From Thalassia testudinum (Eukaryota > Streptophyta > Magnoliopsida > Alismatales > Hydrocharitaceae), in NCBI GenBank assembly GCA_037157565.1, contig JAZHRO010000012.1:62177501-62241500 (forward strand): a DNA stretch of 64,000 nt, given 5' to 3'. A program made the translations under genes and the position numbers. How positions within the stretch are numbered: position 1 is the stretch's first letter; every line of letters begins with the position of its first letter. The notes below the pieces were generated by a model, which saw only the letters and a program-made list of their open reading frames with translations, ran no database searches and was not told the DNA's origin. Positions 11,944-24,353 of this stretch are shown piece by piece.

Positions 11944-14755
11944 TGTTAAGACCCATGACATCAAACGTTTTTAAGACGTCTGGGAGTTGGTCAAGACGTC
12001 TAGTCAAACGTCTGGATGCCTTCCCAGACTTCGGGAATTTAATTTTTGCTATGTACGATTGCGAGTTTGCACGCGTGCACACGCAGACTGAACCCGCCGC
12101 CCTCTTTTCTTCTCTCTCTTCCCTCCCCATTCTGCAGACACCTTTCCCACCCCGCCACGACTTCAAATACCCTTCCCTCTCCCTTACCCATTTCCCCCAT
12201 CGTCCCCTCCTTCTTCCAGCTTGAGCATGAGAGAGAGAGAGAGAAAGCGTGGGCAGCTGCTGCTGCCTGGCACGCGCGGGGAGGAGGAGGTGCAGCGAGA
12301 GGGAGAAGAGGCAGAGCACGTGAGGAAGAGGGAGCGAGCTCGCCGAAGCTGCCCAGGGCTGGCCGACGGGTGCGCGCAGTGGGAGCGTGGTGCTGAGGAG
12401 GTTACCCTAGTGTAGTTGCAGCTCAAGCAGCATGCGAGCGCGGCGTGGCACAGCCGTGCGTAGTAGGCGGAGGGCGAGAAGGCCCTGATTCTAGGAAATT
12501 TTCCCAGAATCAGACGTCTGGACCTACGTCCAGACGGCGCGGGGGACGTCTGGTGTGAGATCCAGATGTCTGAAAGGTACTATATTCCTCATCTTCTTCC
12601 TTTCTACAGATGCGGCCATGCAGGCTGTTCCGCCGAAAGCCCTGAGATGTGCTGTGTTGTGATCGTTTCTGTACACGTGCAGGTTCCGTTCGGGAAGGTG
12701 CAAGGGCACGCCCTCCCACACAGATCAGACGTCTAGGCACAACACCAGATGGCGGAGAGAGTCTCTAGACGTCCGGAGTGACAATCGGACGTCTGGAACT
12801 AAGTCCAGACAGTTCAGCGGGATCCTGGATGTCTGAAGAGCAGCGCAGAAGTAAGGTATGATCTGAACCATCGTTTAAGATGTCTGCAAGTTGTTCCAGA
12901 CGTCTGATTTGGGGCAGAGTTGTCATTTTTGACCCGTTTAGGGTCTATTCAAAGTCCGATTTCCACGTTTAAAATTTTGTTCTTCTTAGAATTAGTTTCT
13001 CTACTTGTTTAAAGTATTTGTATCCTGTTCTGAGTGGTTCCTTGTGTTAAGACCTCATCTTGTTCTGATCTGGGGGTTGAGGAGGCATGTGGACCTGTCG
13101 ATCACGCCCCCATCACTCCCGATTTTGCGGGTAGAGTGGCTCCCCTTGGTTATTTACCAACATTAATGCATCTTTGAGATAAATAATAGATTCTAGGGTA
13201 TGGCGTGAATCCTAGGGTCTGAAACTAGATTGAATGATAGGTCCTTGGATATGGCATGAATCCTAGGACTTGAAAACTAGATTGAATGATAGATCTTAGG
13301 GTATGGCATGAATCCTAGGACTGGAAAACTAGATTGAATGATAGATCCTAGTGTGTGGCATGAATCCTAGGAACAGAAACACTGAAACGAATGTCGTGAA
13401 TACATGAATTGCAGTCTTGTAAAAGTAGATAGAACAATGATAATTGCCTGTAATTGGATAATAGCTGCTTGTATATGAATGGATATTAACTGTTGGGAAC
13501 ACGGGCAATATGAGAATAAAACTAGAATGATGAAACCTAAAAATGGCTTGGCTAGAGAAATATGAGCATGAACCCTATGGGGAATTAGGTGTAGAGCTCC
13601 TGAACGGGTAAATGGAATGGAATTGGGGAAGTGAGTTGTCCCTTGAGTACGGAGTACCAAGGAGAGTGACTGTTCCCCTGTTTAGTGCAGAGCGGAGCTA
13701 GCCGCCCCAGGGACCTGGGGTTAGGTCTGGCCACATTGTACCGAATTTTTGCCCTCGCGTACATAGTACCGGGGAGAGCTACTAGTGTAGGGAGAGAGCT
13801 AGCCACCCCATGGGCCCAGGGGTTCTGCTAGCCGTCCTACACCGACTTGTTAGGCCCACTGGGCAAACCAGGGTAGTCAGGCGAGGGTGCGCGGATTGGG
13901 GAGGGGCAAGACCCCTGTTTGGTTGCTGTGGAGGGGCTAGACCCCTGTTACTGAGAGGGCTCTGCCTTATACTGGTTCCGTGCTATACTTTGGGCGCACC
14001 CGTTAACGGAAACGATTGACCATGTGCTAGTACGGGGTAGCTACCCATGCGTTTACCGCGCGTACCATAGTCACTGTTACGTCTGTCAATGACCTTGGGG
14101 TGGTTGACTGAGGGTAGGACCACCACGGGGGACTCTCCCGACCAGGAGAGCATCACGTGCTACTTCTACTTTTCGGAAAAGACTGCAATCAAGATCGTTC
14201 CCACGAGGAACATTTGAGATCAAGAAGAAGATCTGGGAAATAATTCAAGAATGAGTAAATAGAGAAATAAAGAAAGAAATTAAAAATAATAGCTACTTGT
14301 CCACCTTTGATGTTTTTCTTAGCTAGCTAGTTGCCACTCTACTCAAGGATTTGCTGACGTGTCACCTTTGTCACCTTTTCAGGACCAGGTGTTGAGCGGC
14401 CAGAGCCTGCGCCTGTGGAGGGTGCTGGGCCTAGTAGAGCCCAGTAGTTTTACTTGTGTTGTACCTATTGTACCGTGTTTCTGCTGTAGTGAGTATATCA
14501 TGTTACACTTGTACTCTTTTATTGTAAGCATCATATTTATGTACCTGCTTAAATTCTCTATTGTTGTGGTGGTGTGTACTGTAGTAGTTCTTTTCTTTAC
14601 TGCTGTACTTTTGTTACTGTTAGTTACATGCATGATGAATGTGGTTTATTTTACTGTTCTTTTGGTTACTTTCTCGCCGGACGACTGGGTCTTGGGATCA
14701 GTCGAGTCAGTCCAATTCTCGTGTCTCGTAGGGATTTGGGAATCGGGTCGTAACA
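11944..14755 (+). mobile_element. Solo LTR A2 (family A), TSD TGTGC
   Basis: 2.8-kb TG...CA unit flanked by perfect TGTGC (11939-11943, 14756-14760) inside the zinc finger of the B-full integrase. Ends TGTTAAGACCC and (complement) TGTTACGACCC are 10-of-11 inverted. A TATA-like CTTCAAATA (12161-12169) about 220 bp from the left end favours plus orientation. CAGACGTCTG palindromes lie before it (11974-12020) and after it (12509-12560, 12720-12910), including a hairpin at 12485-12520 made of CTGATTCT and AGAATCAG followed by ACGTCTGG. The 52-bp minisatellite lies at about 13185-13375. No PBS, PPT or pol frame. Confidence 0.9.
13185..13375 (+). repeat. 52-bp minisatellite inside LTR A2, about 3.5 units
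   Basis: Units of about 52 bp, each with TAGGGTATGGCATGAATCC, then TAGGACT-GAAAACTAG and ATTGAATGATAGATC, repeat imperfectly. The same array occurs with about three units in A3 (41905-42045) and A4 (53551-53700), and about two in A1 on the other strand. Confidence 0.85.
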
Positions 14756-14832
14756 TGTGCCCAGAGAAGCGGTTACCACATGCCTGGTCATGGCAGAAGG
14801 AGAGAATATCATTGATTTCGCCCTCCGGGACA

Positions 14833-15707
14833 CATCACGGGAGATGGAGACCCATGCCTTTCGTGCATTCGCACGAGAGGCATGGGCAGTCGCAGGTCAC
14901 AGGGGAGTGTCCCTGCGACAGAGGACGACGCAGGGAACCCCCCGTTCGTTCCTGAGAGCGGTTGCCAAACCCTGCGCGGCGCCATCATTTGCGCAAAGTC
15001 GCCGGAGGTATGGTACCTGCGTAGGGTGGCAAGGAGGACCGTTCTGCATAGAACGAAGTGGAAGATAGGGGAATAAATGCAAGGTTTTGAAAAGATAAGG
15101 GTCAAAAAGTAATTCAAGCGGACTAATTTGTAAAGTCGGTCAAGATGGTCTTCTCTTAGGCTCAACTTTTGTACCAACCTAATTTGAACCTAAGGAATTC
15201 AATGGTGTAATTTGATTTTATGTTTTACCACGTTTGACTGGTCAATTTGCGTAAAAACCCAAATTAAGTTAAAATTGGGCATGGTTTTCAATTTAGGTCA
15301 AGATGGGTACCAAAGGCCAAATTGAAGGTTCTAAATCCTAGGGAATATTTTTTCATGAATTTTAGAGGGTTCAATTTATTTTTATCTTACCTAAAACCTC
15401 ATGAATTAAAGTGGATTTATTTTTAGGGTTACAGAATGTCATTTAATTCTTAGAAGTTGCTATAACCCTTTTCAAATCAGAACATCCCACTTCCTTCTTT
15501 ATTAAGCTTATTTGACCTTTGTTTAGACCCTTAGATACCCTATTTATGTACTGTATTGGTAAAATTACAGTTTTACCCCTCATGACCTGTTTCATTCTTC
15601 AATTCAGAATTCTCTGAGTTAGGCTTTTCTTTAGGTTTTGTAGGAGCTTTTTCACACTTATTTAGATCAAATTGTGCTAGTTAGGGTTGATGATGAGGCT
15701 CTCATCA
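14833..15707 (-). repeat. 5' LTR remnant of B-full
   Basis: Aligns with 8425-9296 (U3 part of the 3' LTR) including the terminal hairpin TGATGAG.GCCTCATCA and the long hairpin (14851-14886: CCCATGCCTTTCGTGC, 4-nt loop, complement with one mismatch). The homology stops at about 14833, where it joins integrase sequence directly. The rest of the LTR was deleted together with gag to RNase H. Confidence 0.85.
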
Positions 15708-17657
15708 GGTAAGTGCGTGGACGAGCGCATGAGGCATGGCGTTTGGAGGGGCATGGGGTAAGGACCTAAGCCCTATGTTCGAAGACGAATAGATGGAAGC
15801 AGTTTTCCCTCTTATGCATTGCTAGGGCTTCTATCTTCTACGATGTGGGACTATCCCACACTTCTTCGTCGCAATGCAGCAGCAGGAAATGAAGCTTCAA
15901 ATTGGAGGTGAGGGAAGCACCTGCTGCTTCAATTAGAAGTCTGGATTGCTTCCTAGGAGTTGTCTGCAGCACTTGGAGCGGAGATCGCTGAACAACACGG
16001 CTCAAAGATAGCTGGCGGAGCCGAAGAAGACGAAGTCGGTGGCGGAGCTCCAGCGTGTACCTAAAAAGGAGAATATGACCTCTCGACCCTCTCAGAAAAA
16101 CTCAGAAGGTTCGCCGGACGTCGACGAGTGTAACAGTGGTGGTGGCGTCGCGTGAGAGTGGGTGTGGAGGTTTGGTGACCTCGGGGAAGGCATGGGCAGA
16201 CGAAGGAGTTCGGTGGAGGTTTTTGGTGGTCGCATGAGTAAATAGGGAGAAGCTTTTGACGAGGGTGGTGCTGCGAAGCTCGTAGAGGTGGCAGCGAGGC
16301 GTTTGATGGTCTGTAGCAGGTGGGAGGCTACATCGAAGTGTCACCAGAGCGGAGGAAGACGATGGGAATGGAGGGGTGCTGGTGCTCTGACATAAGGGCT
16401 AAGAGGTTGGGAATGATCAGAAAGAGGAGAGGAGGAGATAGAGGGACTTAGAGAAAGGGAAGTCGGTCGAAGGCATTCGACTATGATGGGTCGGAATCGG
16501 AGATGACGAAGTGCAACGGGAATGAGGGCGGCGATGTCAGAAGGGAGAGGAAGCTCCTCGCAGGTATGGCGAGGTGCTGATGAGGCTGGGGAAGGCAAAC
16601 CTACTGCCTATATTACGTGGCAGCAGACAAGGAGACTGGAGGGAGAAGGTCGCCGAAGATGAGTTTGGAGCCAGTCGGAGGTAGAGGAGATGAAGGGTTT
16701 CTGGGCCTAGAACTCACTAAGGAGTTCGGCTTTGCGATGGAGGTACTTTTATCAAGCTTCAGGCAAGCTTCTAAGCTTGGAAATAAGCTTAAGAAGCTCG
16801 GATTTCCAAGGAAAGACATCCTTGAAAGCGAAAAATTTGCACAAGCTTCATGAGGAGATTTGGAGTCCAAAACTAGGTTTAGGAGATTAATGACTTCCTT
16901 AATTTTGGAAGGGATTGGTCGTGCAATTAGGGAGGAATCCTTGATTAAAGGTTGGTGCCTGATGGGTTCACACTGTTAATGGCAGCAAGGACCTTTTTGA
17001 AGAAAATGAAGAGAAGTTAGGGGGTTAAATGCGAAGATTTTGAAATCTAGGGGCTTAAGTGTGAAAAATAGAGTTTAATTGGACTAAAATGCAAATTAGG
17101 TTAAGATAGTCTTTGATTGAGCCCAAATTTTCGTACAAAGCAAATTTGGACCAAAGGAATATGATGGTGAAGTTTGACTAGGCAATTTACGTAAAAATCC
17201 AAATTAAGGGAGACTATGTCTGTGACTCTATTTAAGGTTAAAATGGGTTCCAAAGGTCAAATCAAGGGTACCAAACCTCAAGGAATATTTTTCTATGAAT
17301 TTTAGAAGGTCAAGATGAATTTTATCCTGCCCAAAACCTCAGCAATTTAAGCAAGTTTGAAATTAGGATTTTGGGCGCTGTATTAGTTCTTGAAATGTGC
17401 GAAACTTCATTTCTGTCTACATGGGCCCACCTATTAGATTTTAATGCTCATTTGACCTTTATTTCACCCGTAGCAAACCCCTTGGTTATTTTGTGTTCTT
17501 GATATGCTATTAAATTACATAATTCACCCTAGTTTCCTGTTCTCTTCTCAAAACAACCTGAAATGGAGTTATAACCCTCAGATGGTTATGTAGGAGCATT
17601 TATCTTTGAAACCTGACTAAAAGTGGTCAGTTAGGGCCTATGATGGTGTTCCCATCA

Positions 17658-17859
17658 TCATGGCCTCAGCTTCGACCCATTTGGAGAAGTAATCAACAGC
17701 CACCAGTATGAACCGCTTCTGAACTAGGGCTGGTGGGAAAGGGCCAACGAAGTCCATGCCCCATTTTGCAAAGAGGATGGGTGACATCACAGGCACTAAC
17801 TTTCGAGGCAGCAAAAGGTGGAGGGTGGTGAAACTCTGGCACTTGTCACACTTGCTTAG
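17658..17859 (-). pseudogene. H1 integrase, end of zinc finger and start of DDE core
   Basis: Minus-strand frame reads SKCDKCQSFTTLHLLLPRKL, then PILFAKWGMDFVGPFPPA (first catalytic Asp in GMDFVGP) and RFILVAVDYFSKWVEAEAM. CDKCQ is the CxxC half of the HHCC zinc finger. The H/H half is at 21904-22183 across LTR C1, and the rest of the core is at 5109-5851 across LTR D. Confidence 0.85.
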
Positions 17860-20800
17860 TGATGAAAGACTCATCATGGCTCTTAGATACTCCTAATTAA
17901 CTAGTTTTCCTAATTAATTAGCTAAGAATATGTCTATTTAGGGTTTAATTATGATATAAGGAACAATATATTTAAGGACCATAAAATAAGTTAATAATGC
18001 TAAATTAAATGTCAATTAATGTTATTAATAATTTAAATAATAATTTGGACTCGAATTATAAATATTTAGCTACCTAATTAATATTTAATTTAACAATATA
18101 AATATTTAACCCTAGGTATGTAATTAACTTAAGTAATTTCATCAATTAACTAAATAAAGCTAAAAAGGTCAAAAACATAAATTCAAGGTATATATAGATA
18201 ATATTTATTTAATTTATAATCATATATAAAAAGTTGAAAAAGAATTAAGTTAAAATAAGCCTTGAAAACATCAGTTTACGGTTTAGTCCTTAGGTTTCTA
18301 TTTCCATTAAGTACTTTTATTTAGTCTAGGTCCTTAGGAATTCTTGCAAATAAGTCTCTGTGTACACCGTCGCCGTCTTCTTCTTCCTCGTACTGGACGG
18401 CTGAGAGCATCCAATCACCACACTACTTGATCATCGCCCATCTCTTGCCTGAACTTCACCACTACTCTAGAGCTTCTGCTCACCTTCCTCTTCGCATCTG
18501 ATGGACAAGATGAAGCTCTAATCCTAATTAGGGTTCGAAGTTAAGCTCACTGGAGTCAGAGACGACGCCGGTGGTTTCAGTGAATCTAGACTTTTACCTG
18601 TCCAGATACATCCCCCTCTACCTCCACCATCACCTATAAATAGCCTGCCATACCTCCAATTTGAGAGGTTAGCTCCTTACCCTCTTCCCCCAACTATATC
18701 TAACAGATAGGCTATCACCTCCTACTCCAGCAACCTACCTCCACTTCCACGCACTTCCTCCAATCATTTCCACCATCTTCCAAGCTTCGTTGTCCTCTGC
18801 TGCACCTCTGGTCAAGGTGACGACTCCGGACTCCACTTCCACTCCACAAATATGCCCGCCGGACTTCTTCCCCTTCCCTCTGATTTCCTCCTCTGTCACG
18901 ATCCTTCGATGGAGATCTCCTACCACTTTCATCTTGGTAATAGTAGAATTAGGTTTTATCTTAGTGTAACTTAGCGTAGTTTAGATAGTTAGTTAGTTAG
19001 TGTAGCTTAAATGTTTAGTTTTGCATCGTCTTCTTTAGCTCCGGTGAACTCTTTGAGCTCTTCTTGAGCATCATCTTGTCTTTTTGTATCGCTGATCACA
19101 CTCCACACCTCTTCATGATCACTTCTACTTCATTAACTATACACTTTTATCAACTTATGCACCTAAACAACTACACCTTCACTGAAGACCTCCGCTGTCC
19201 ATGGCGGAGGCACTCTGGCATAGAACACATCCACCAGGGGCCCTTCATCACTTCTACACCAATTCAGGGCCCCGATCCACATCTCAATTAGCTTAATTAA
19301 CATATACAATTAAAACGCCTAATCTCATCTCAACCTCCTGAGCTCACTGTCAATGGCAGCTCAGGAGGAGTCTTATCACCTAATCACACATCCATGAACC
19401 ATCGTAAGACTCTCTTGAGTCTTTCCCCTCACTTAATTGAGTGAAGGGATCATCCCTGAGTTCAAACAAACTTAGATTTTGTTCTAACTGAATTCAAGGA
19501 TTAATCTCTGAATCAGTCTTTCATTGGAGCAATTGAGGTGTTCCTGAGATCCCTCACGACCTCAGAAATCTTTTGAGACCATTCATGGTATGTTTCATGG
19601 AGACTTGATCTCCAAACACATGTTTCACCATTCACCGGAGCTCCGACGAACTCCGGTGAGTCCATTTTGAGCTTCAGCCATTCATATACCATGTAAAGCT
19701 CCAGATTACTTAGAATGGACCTTAGGATCAGGAATCTATATTTGGAATTATGTTTGAATGTTTAGAACTCATCCTTGAATCCTATCTTCTCCAACTCTGG
19801 AAGAGTTGGAGGAGCTTGTTCATTGAGATTCTCAACTCTTAAATAGGTCCATAAGCTTTAGAAGACCTTAGAGAATCTACTTAAGAACTAAATTAGGTCT
19901 AAAAAGCTATGGTTTTCTCTGTCGGACACACTGCATTTGAATCTCAGGCAACGACGCCTGCTACCACCTTTATAGTGTTCAAAACTCCACTTTGATGTTA
20001 GATTAACTTTCTGGGGTAGAATTAAAGTTATTTAGGTCTTTAATTTGATAAGAGAGGCTCTGATCTTTAAAGTCAAATTTTGTGTCTTCTAGGTCAAACC
20101 CGGAACAATCTCGATGAATAATTGACCATTTCTCTGATTCAATGGTTCCAACAGGTTTCTAGGATGACTTTAAGTTTGTTTAGACTGATTTGAGTGAGTT
20201 ACATTAAAGATTGATTGAGATTTGACTCACTGCATAGTTTGGGTTCAAACTAGAACCCAACTTGTTTCTAAGCCTTTATGTTGAGATTTGAATCCAAAAT
20301 TTATCCAAATCTCTTTCTTATGACCTCTTTAATTGATTCAAATCGTCTCCTTAGTATTTCATCTCTTTGCATGACAAATTTGAGCTCCAATATAAGCTTC
20401 GAACCCTAAGAACGAAGTTTCCGAGCTTCTATCACTCCTTGAAGCTCTCGAACCCTCACTTCCTTCTCCTTTTGATGCGAAATGCATAAATGAGGTCATC
20501 CAGACCTTCAGCAGAGAGATGCATAGCTTCTGCAGGTCGATTGACATGAAATTTCCTCTCTGCAGGCCATTTTGGCTGTGCGAACTACCATGTTTAGCCC
20601 TGAAATTGTTGGATCAATGATGATCCAATCATCAAATTGATGCTTTAATTGTGTAGAGCACCTGAAGAGCACTCGAGCAGCTAGGAATCATCAGTTGAAA
20701 TCAAATCTGGAGCGCCCGAACATTGTCCCACCTCGGGAACGATTGGCCACATGCTGTGGTATAACACGAATTTGCACTGAAGCCTCTTCGGTCGTCAGCG

Positions 20801-21903
20801 TAGGGCGCGAAGAAACTCATGAGCTTATGGGTGCTGGTGCATGTGTGTGCACATGCCTGTGCGAATGTCTGTGTGTGCGCCTGTGGGTGTGTGTGCATGT
20901 GGGCCCGAGTGTGGGCGTGGATGTGAGCGGCCTTGGTTGGGCCCAAAACTGTGCATTGCAAAAAATAAATTGAAATCCACAATAAATGAACTATGAATGG
21001 GCCTAGAAGGGTTTGCTCCCACCCCTAGTGGGTGCTGTGTATCCTCGAAAAGTCCGTGCTGCCCATTAAAATTCATAACTTTTTTAATTGAAAGGTTAAT
21101 GGGCTTACTTAGGTGCGAATTTATCTAAGTGTCGGACTGGAGAGTGCACAGTAAAGAAGGAAAGAAGGGAAGAAGAGTTAAAGAAGAATTTAAGAAGAGA
21201 AGAAAGAAAGAAGTGAAGGAAAAGATAAAATAACAAATAGAGCTCGAGAGAGAGATTGCAAGAGAGAAGCAAAAGAAAAGTGTAGAGATAAGAGAGAAAT
21301 AAGAGAAGATAGGAGCTTAAGTAGAGAAATGAAGGAAGCTTATAAGAGAGAATTAGATGTCTGTAAACTCTATCAAACGTCCAATTTTACTTTTTAAGTC
21401 GTTTATTTTTCTTATTAGACATCTGATTTGAGGTTGAGGCTATTATATCTTTTGTAATCAGGTTTTAAATGTTATAATAAAGCTTGATATCCTTTATAAA
21501 CATTTTATGCCTTATATCTTGCAATAAACAATGTTCTATTTGGTTTTCAATGACAAATATTTCCTTTGTAAACTTGTTTCTTCTTAGTGGAATATTGCAT
21601 GTTTTGGATTGATTAAACTTTTGTGCAAGATTCACATGCGTAAAATATTATAATTATAATCTAATTAATTAAGTAGCTGTTAATTATTCATTAGAAGTTA
21701 ATGCTGAATTATGATTCAATTATGCCTCCTAGTGAACGACCTGGACTCAACCAGTTAAAAAGAACTTAAAATTCTAAAATGTTAGGTTAACTTAACCCCA
21801 TACTACATTCATGACATTAATTCGAGTTAACCTTAGTTACATTCTTATGTAACTAATTAAGTATAATTAACTTAATTAGCTATGTTGAGAATTAACACGA
21901 CCA
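17860..21903 (+). mobile_element. Solo LTR C1, about 4.0 kb
   Basis: Starts TGATGAAAGACTCATCA (hairpin) and ends CGACCA. The ends were checked against the opposite-strand copy C2, which has the same termini and a perfect TSD. C1's own TSD is imperfect: CGCTT at 21904-21908 against TGCTT followed by two extra bases (AG) before 17860. It splits the H1 integrase zinc finger. Contents: a very AT-rich 5' part (17880-18360), a TATA-like CTATAAATA (18634-18642), a long leader with GAGCTC-rich text, a GA-rich tract (21150-21340), degenerate GACGTC-type pairs (21357-21425), and an AT-rich end. No pol domain. At 4 kb it is among the longer plant LTRs. Confidence 0.75.
18634..18642 (+). promoter_or_regulatory. 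TATA-like site of LTR C1
   Basis: CTATAAATA about 775 bp from the LTR start, followed by a pyrimidine-rich leader. The matching site in C2 is at 32057-32065 on the minus strand. Confidence 0.5.
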
Positions 21904-22183
21904 CGCTTGAAGTCCTTGCAATGTTGCTTCATCTGGGGCCAGCTCACCTGAAATAGCCGGGCCAGGAGTGCCTTGTACCCTTTGTGATTTCCACACACTC
22001 CTCCATGGGCTTCTTGAAGGGCCTAGGTCACTTCATCTTGTGTTAGGCAGCACAATCGGGAGCGAAATACCCCCGCTTGTACAGCTGCCCCTCTACTAAG
22101 GTGTACCTTAACATTTTCAGGTGGAAGGCCTAGGGCCGTGGTTCCCTCAGGAGTAGCTCCCCATAGTTTAGATAGGTGATGAT
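21904..22183 (-). pseudogene. H1 linker and integrase zinc finger, H/H half
   Basis: Reading the minus strand with frame changes gives ITYLNYGELL, LRYTLVEGQLYKRG, a stretch matching the EVHEGxCGNHxG region, then WPQMKQHCKDFK. These are the segments that normally lie between RNase H and the CxxC pair of a Tat integrase. At least two frameshifts and two stops are present. It abuts LTR C1 on one side and LTR E on the other; ITYLNYG joins the residues preceding the E insertion at 24354. Confidence 0.75.
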
Positions 22184-24353
22184 AGGTGTTTGCACACCAA
22201 AAATACACCAGTAAAAATGCCATCTGTGTTATTCCCTAGCATTACCATTGCATCTTATGTAGCTATAATTGCATTTGTAAATAGACGACTGCATGCATTT
22301 ATAGAGAGGGGAGGAGAATGTGAATAATTGGCCATCCATTCCACTACCATTAATTAACATCTTCATTAAGGGTAGCATTGCAATTTCACCATTTTCTCAT
22401 TTTTTTATTTACTTTGAATTTCTCGCGCGGCTGCAGGACAGGGAGCATGTGCGCCTCTTCGCGCCACACCTCCTGCCAACAGCATGGCAGGAGGTGTGCT
22501 GCCAGCAGCATGGTGATGGCATACCTCTTCCTCTTTAAAACCACTAGCCCTCTCCCTCGTGCGGGCAGGCCCTTACACACACTTACAGGCACTTTCATCC
22601 ACCATCAGGCCAACCTCCTCCCCTTTCCCTCTACATACACAGTAGCTCTTCCCACTGAGAAGAGACACACTGTGGGCAAGAGAAAACCCACAGTGGTAGC
22701 AGACAACCACTGTGAGTTCCACCACCGCCCAGCTCCTTCGTGAGCAGGTGGGCGTGGTGGATTCGCCTTTTGTTTTCATTACTGTTCACCCTCTCCGCCA
22801 TTGACAGAGCTTCAAGCTCAGAAGCTTCAGCAGCACATAAGTCAGCCAACAACAGCTGCCGACCACCACGCGTACGCCTGCAGGCCCTGCACACTCTCTT
22901 TCCGCACGTGCAGGTGCTTCCCAGCGTGCCCGCGCACGCGAAACCAGCTGCTATCGGTCTGCAGACCGCGCGCGCATTGTAGCGCACTGTAGAGCGCAGT
23001 CTGCGCGACATTGTAGCCACCGGCTCGCTTCTCACTTAGCCGGTGGCTTTGGCACTCTCTCTCCCCCGTGTCACCCACTCCAGCCGGTCTCCAGCGTCTG
23101 CACCCGCACCCGCACCTGCTTGTAGAGCCGCGCGCTGCGCTGCGCTCACTCGCACCCGCCCGCTCACGAAGAGAGTGCTGCGCTTCCCCCAGCGTGTTGC
23201 GCGTGCTCTCCCTCCTGCGCCCGCGCCTCCTCACGCATCAGACGACGGGACTATGCAGTAGACGGCTTATCTGCTGCACTCCCCCCTCTTCAGCCAGTAC
23301 ACGCACACACCCCACTTGTACACACACACTTGTACTCCCTCACACACACTTGTACACACTCACACACACCCTTATATACTCACGCCTACACACACACACA
23401 CACACACATATATATCCACTCACTTATATACATAAATATATATATACATATATATATATACATATATAAATATATATATATAAATACATATATATACATA
23501 TACATATCTATATACATATACAACTATATATATATATATATATATATATCCACCTATCCGTATCCATATATACACTCCACTACCCATATACCTGTGCACT
23601 AGTCACTCCACCGCACATCATATCGCGGAAATATCTGCACCAATTGTTGATATTCCCCGATATCCGCACAAAGCAAGTGCCTCCACACACTCTCCCACAC
23701 ATCCGCCCCACACTCCACGCGCCACTCCGTCTTGTTGGTTGCATCTTACTAGACGTGGACCAACTTGACACTGTGCTACACTCCATTTCCACTTCCACCT
23801 CCACCCCTATATATAATATATAACTATATGCATACATATATATATATATATATGTACTGTATCTACTATATATCTATACATATATTAAGCTACGTATTTC
23901 TTTCTTTTCTAGCAACCTCTCTTGTTTTCAGTTATCTTTATTCTTTCCTATTGAAAAGATAAAAAAAAAGAGTAAAAGAGAAAAGATAATTTTTGTCTTG
24001 CAGGTACTCGGTCTTGCGAATAACAGGACCAATTTTTAGAAACCCCAAGTTGGCTACAAGCCAAGAACCATTTGGCTCAAGGCCAAGGACTGAATTTTGA
24101 GGATGTACCTTAAGGACAACATTATCACCAACAAAAATCTAAAAATAGAAAAAAACCAAAAACATAATAATCACAAGGAAGAGATACGTTTTAGGAAAGG
24201 CGTAGAAACTCCTTGGCCTTCAAATTCCCGCCCCCCTGAGATCGACCCTGGGCCTAAAAGCGACCAAGATAAAATCAAGTAGGCCAGGTAAAAAAAAAAA
24301 AAATTGTGAAGCTGGTTAGACTCGATTTAGGTTAACCTACTATAATAACTTCA
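22184..24353 (+). mobile_element. Solo LTR E (about 2.2 kb), TSD ATGAT/ACGAT
   Basis: Bounded by ATGAT (22179-22183) and ACGAT (24354-24358), one transition apart, between RNase H and integrase of H1; the host frame rejoins to GDIIITYLNYG. The 5' end is AGGTGTTTGCACACCA, a hairpin like those starting the other LTRs with the initial TG mutated. It has a TATA-like CTTTAAAA (22533-22540), a GC-rich leader (22850-23240), a CA then TA microsatellite (23290-23610), and near 24235 the phrase CCCTGAGATCGACCCTGGG, the equivalent of the conserved GCTCCCTGAG..GACCTCGG near gypsy LTR ends. An A13 run at about 24288-24303 might suggest a retroposed transcript, but the TSDs lie outside it. Confidence 0.65.
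23290..23610 (+). repeat. CA-rich then TA-rich microsatellite in LTR E
   Basis: Degenerate ACACTTGTACACACTC-type repeats pass into (CA)n near 23392-23408 and then ATATAC/ATATAT repeats to about 23560. A shorter TA block is at 23806-23890. Open frames here only translate the repeats. Confidence 0.9.

Larger units (their letters stand above)
10850..14832 (-). pseudogene. Athila integrase of B-full, zinc finger interrupted by LTR A2
   Basis: The frame starts at 14832 (minus) with C-x-EGEINDILSFCH, the first part of the HHCC zinc finger; A2 splits it at 11944-14760; it resumes with HKTASKILQCSFYWP, C-x-x-C (CSRC) and the core (about 11843-11496): GIDFMGPF with the first Asp, ISDGGTHF with the second, GLAELSN with the Glu. 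All three catalytic residues are visible. The core has one stop (in YHP-stop-TNG, near 11500). The C-terminal region to about 10850 contains WAYRTAHKTQLGMSPF and ends in RLKPFIDV; it has stops. This is the best-preserved integrase in the window, but the element lacks RT and is dead. Confidence 0.85.
6439..15707 (-). mobile_element. B-full: Athila-lineage element, 5' LTR truncated; TSD GGCAA/GGTAA
   Basis: Minus-strand element bounded by GGCAA (6434-6438) and GGTAA (15708-15712), a TSD with one transition, lying inside LTR D. Order on the minus strand: first ~875 bp of the 5' LTR (15707-14833), an abrupt junction, integrase (14832-10850, interrupted by A2), a 1.5-kb non-coding 3' region, a polypurine tract, and a full 3' LTR (9296-6439). 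A deletion removed the rest of the 5' LTR, PBS, gag, protease, RT and RNase H. The integrase has Athila-type motifs ([36 protein letters not shown]). Confidence 0.85.
5852..17657 (-). mobile_element. Solo LTR D (about 2.5 kb), split by an Athila element; TSD CCATG/TCATG
   Basis: Consists of 5852-6438 and 15713-17657, joined after removing the nested Athila element. The minus-strand 5' end begins TGATGGGAACACCATCA, a 6-bp stem hairpin, and the 3' end is GCTTAAACA. The flanks 5847-5851 (ccatg) and 17658-17662 (tcatg) differ by one transition and sit exactly where the H1 integrase frame is interrupted. Near 5930-5975 is the complement of the conserved phrase GCTCCCTG..GACCTCG found near the end of all gypsy LTRs in this window. 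The interior (15713-17657) has no pol domain; it contains GA-rich leader-like sequence and AT-rich U3 sequence. Lineage undetermined because no internal region remains. Confidence 0.75.

Noticed and set aside
22631..23261. Several overlapping GC-rich frames in LTR E as a host gene
   Set aside because: Overlap on both strands, no domain recognised, and they lie inside a TSD-bounded LTR.
24288..24303. A13 run as the poly(A) tail of a LINE or retrogene
   Set aside because: No RT or endonuclease frame lies upstream and the duplications that fit (ATGAT/ACGAT) lie 50 bp beyond it, consistent with an LTR.
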